Below are positions 4,575 to 5,092 of a stretch of DNA of 5,092 nt, one piece after another. Each line of letters starts with the position of its first letter. Position 1 is the stretch's first letter. Source of the DNA: Methanosarcinales archaeon (GTDB taxonomy: Archaea > Halobacteriota > Methanosarcinia > Methanosarcinales > Methanogasteraceae); NCBI GenBank assembly GCA_030666765.1, contig DAOUXE010000129.1, positions 1 through 5,092 on the forward strand, in the 5' to 3' direction. Under the pieces are notes generated by a model. The model saw nothing but the letters and a program-made list of their open reading frames with translations, had not been told where the DNA came from and did not search any database. Both the position numbers and the translations under genes were made by a program.

Positions 4575-5092
4575 ATGGTGAACAAGCAAATCCTATTCGA
4601 TCTTCTTACAAATATTCTAAGTTCGCAGGGGTATGATACGAATCCCCCGATCCGGGGAACCCATCCGCGAACTGATCTGGTTGTTGCGAAGGACGGCGGG
4701 ATGACTTGCATCCAGTATGGCGGGACCGAGACCGATCTGAGGTACTTCGCAGATGCAGTGCAGGGGGCTTACGATTCGATTTTCATATCGGACGAGATCA
4801 CTGACCGGATGGCGCGCTTCGCGGAGCAGTACAACATCAGGATGTGGGATCGCGCCGAACTTGAGATTCGCATCGGAAAGGCGATGCTTGCAGAGGCAGA
4901 AGACGCACGCTATGATCTTCTGGGGCAGGAGTACCGGAAGTCTCCTGAATATGAACCTCCGGAGTACCAGAAGTCTCCTGAATATGAACCTCCGGAGTAC
5001 CAGAAGTATGCACCACATGGGGACTACTATGAGTCTCAAGACCATCCGGACTATTCTGCGGGCAGGATTCTGGAGATCATCGAGGCCGCGGA
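4575..5092 (+). CDS. Mrr-like PD-(D/E)XK nuclease-fold protein with Tyr/Pro/Glu repeats, partial (3' end beyond window)
   Basis: At least 172 residues are present, and the frame is still open at the window end. Residues 1-105 resemble the catalytic domain of Mrr-type restriction endonucleases. The visible signs are D34 in RTDLVV, a strand with TCIQYGG (44-50), and a late segment ending in FAEQYNIRMWDRAELE (82-97), typical of how this fold closes. At the catalytic (E/Q)-X-K position the sequence reads Q47-Y48-G49, so the lysine is missing. The domain is therefore probably not an active nuclease and may bind DNA, RNA or a protein. Residues 119-144 are a tandem repeat rich in Tyr, Pro and Glu. 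The acidic, Tyr-rich linker continues to about 160, and a new helix begins at about 163. The gene starts 15 bases after the cfbC stop and is likely in its operon. Other starts are ATG 4560 and GTG 4578. The fold assignment is by pattern only and is moderately sure; that a protein is encoded is much surer. Confidence 0.7.
   Translation, partial: MVNKQILFDLLTNILSSQGYDTNPPIRGTHPRTDLVVAKDGGMTCIQYGGTETDLRYFADAVQGAYDSIFISDEITDRMARFAEQYNIRMWDRAELEIRIGKAMLAEAEDARYDLLGQEYRKSPEYEPPEYQKSPEYEPPEYQKYAPHGDYYESQDHPDYSAGRILEIIEAA
4929..5006 (+). repeat. 33-base tandem repeat, two full copies and a partial third
   Basis: Units start at 4929, 4962 and 4995; the third is cut short after 12 bases. The first two differ by one base (G or A at the second position of the third codon, Arg versus Gln). 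Each encodes E-Y-(R/Q)-K-S-P-E-Y-E-P-P. Each full unit contributes to a CTCCGGAG palindrome (4957-4964 and 4990-4997). The near-identity of the copies points to recent duplication. The unit is in frame, so copy number can vary without breaking the protein. Confidence 0.9.

Noticed and set aside
4232..4711. 159-codon minus-strand open frame across the end of cfbC and the start of the next gene
   Set aside because: It overlaps two better-supported + strand genes and its translation is Ser/Arg-rich without recognisable features.
4617..5045. 142-codon minus-strand open frame opposite the Mrr-like gene
   Set aside because: The + strand frame has the promising fold motifs, a ribosome binding site and operon spacing. 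The minus frame's Arg/Leu/Phe-rich repeat is only the antisense of the 33-base tandem repeat.

Overview
The window looks like chromosomal DNA from an archaeon that makes coenzyme F430, meaning a methanogen or a methane/alkane-oxidising relative that carries methyl-coenzyme M reductase. The main evidence is a NifH-like protein whose motifs fit CfbC, the iron-sulfur ATPase of F430 synthesis. Supporting evidence is a CbiD with the N-terminal extension I associate with archaeal CbiD proteins, TATA-like boxes at promoter distance from starts, and almost no Shine-Dalgarno sequences. I cannot name a genus. All convincing genes are on the + strand.

Layout. Bases 64-597 encode an AT-rich small protein with a helical, charged region and two membrane helices, of unknown function. 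A 237-base gap with two small hairpins and a TATA-like box follows. At 835-1884 lies cbiD, of the anaerobic cobalamin pathway, which carries a short Asn/Asp-rich tandem-repeat insert. The gap 1885-2113 holds a nested hairpin between a TATA-like box and a T-tract, so it may encode a small RNA. An M24 metallopeptidase with all five metal ligands occupies 2114-3223. The 302-base gap 3224-3525 contains several inverted repeats and no gene. A very acidic 85-residue protein (3526-3783) then overlaps cfbC (3762-4559). Directly behind cfbC a further gene (from about 4575) runs off the end of the window. It resembles an Mrr-type nuclease domain that has lost its catalytic lysine and is followed by an 11-residue tandem repeat.

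How the genes relate. CbiD and CfbC act on two branches from sirohydrochlorin, one to cobamides and one to the nickel cofactor F430, so the window joins two tetrapyrrole functions. The peptidase appears to have its own promoter and is probably a housekeeping neighbour. The last three genes (acidic protein, cfbC, Mrr-like protein) overlap or nearly abut and form a likely operon. No other cfb gene, including the partner cfbD, is visible. The two unknown proteins flanking cfbC are the most interesting part of the window.
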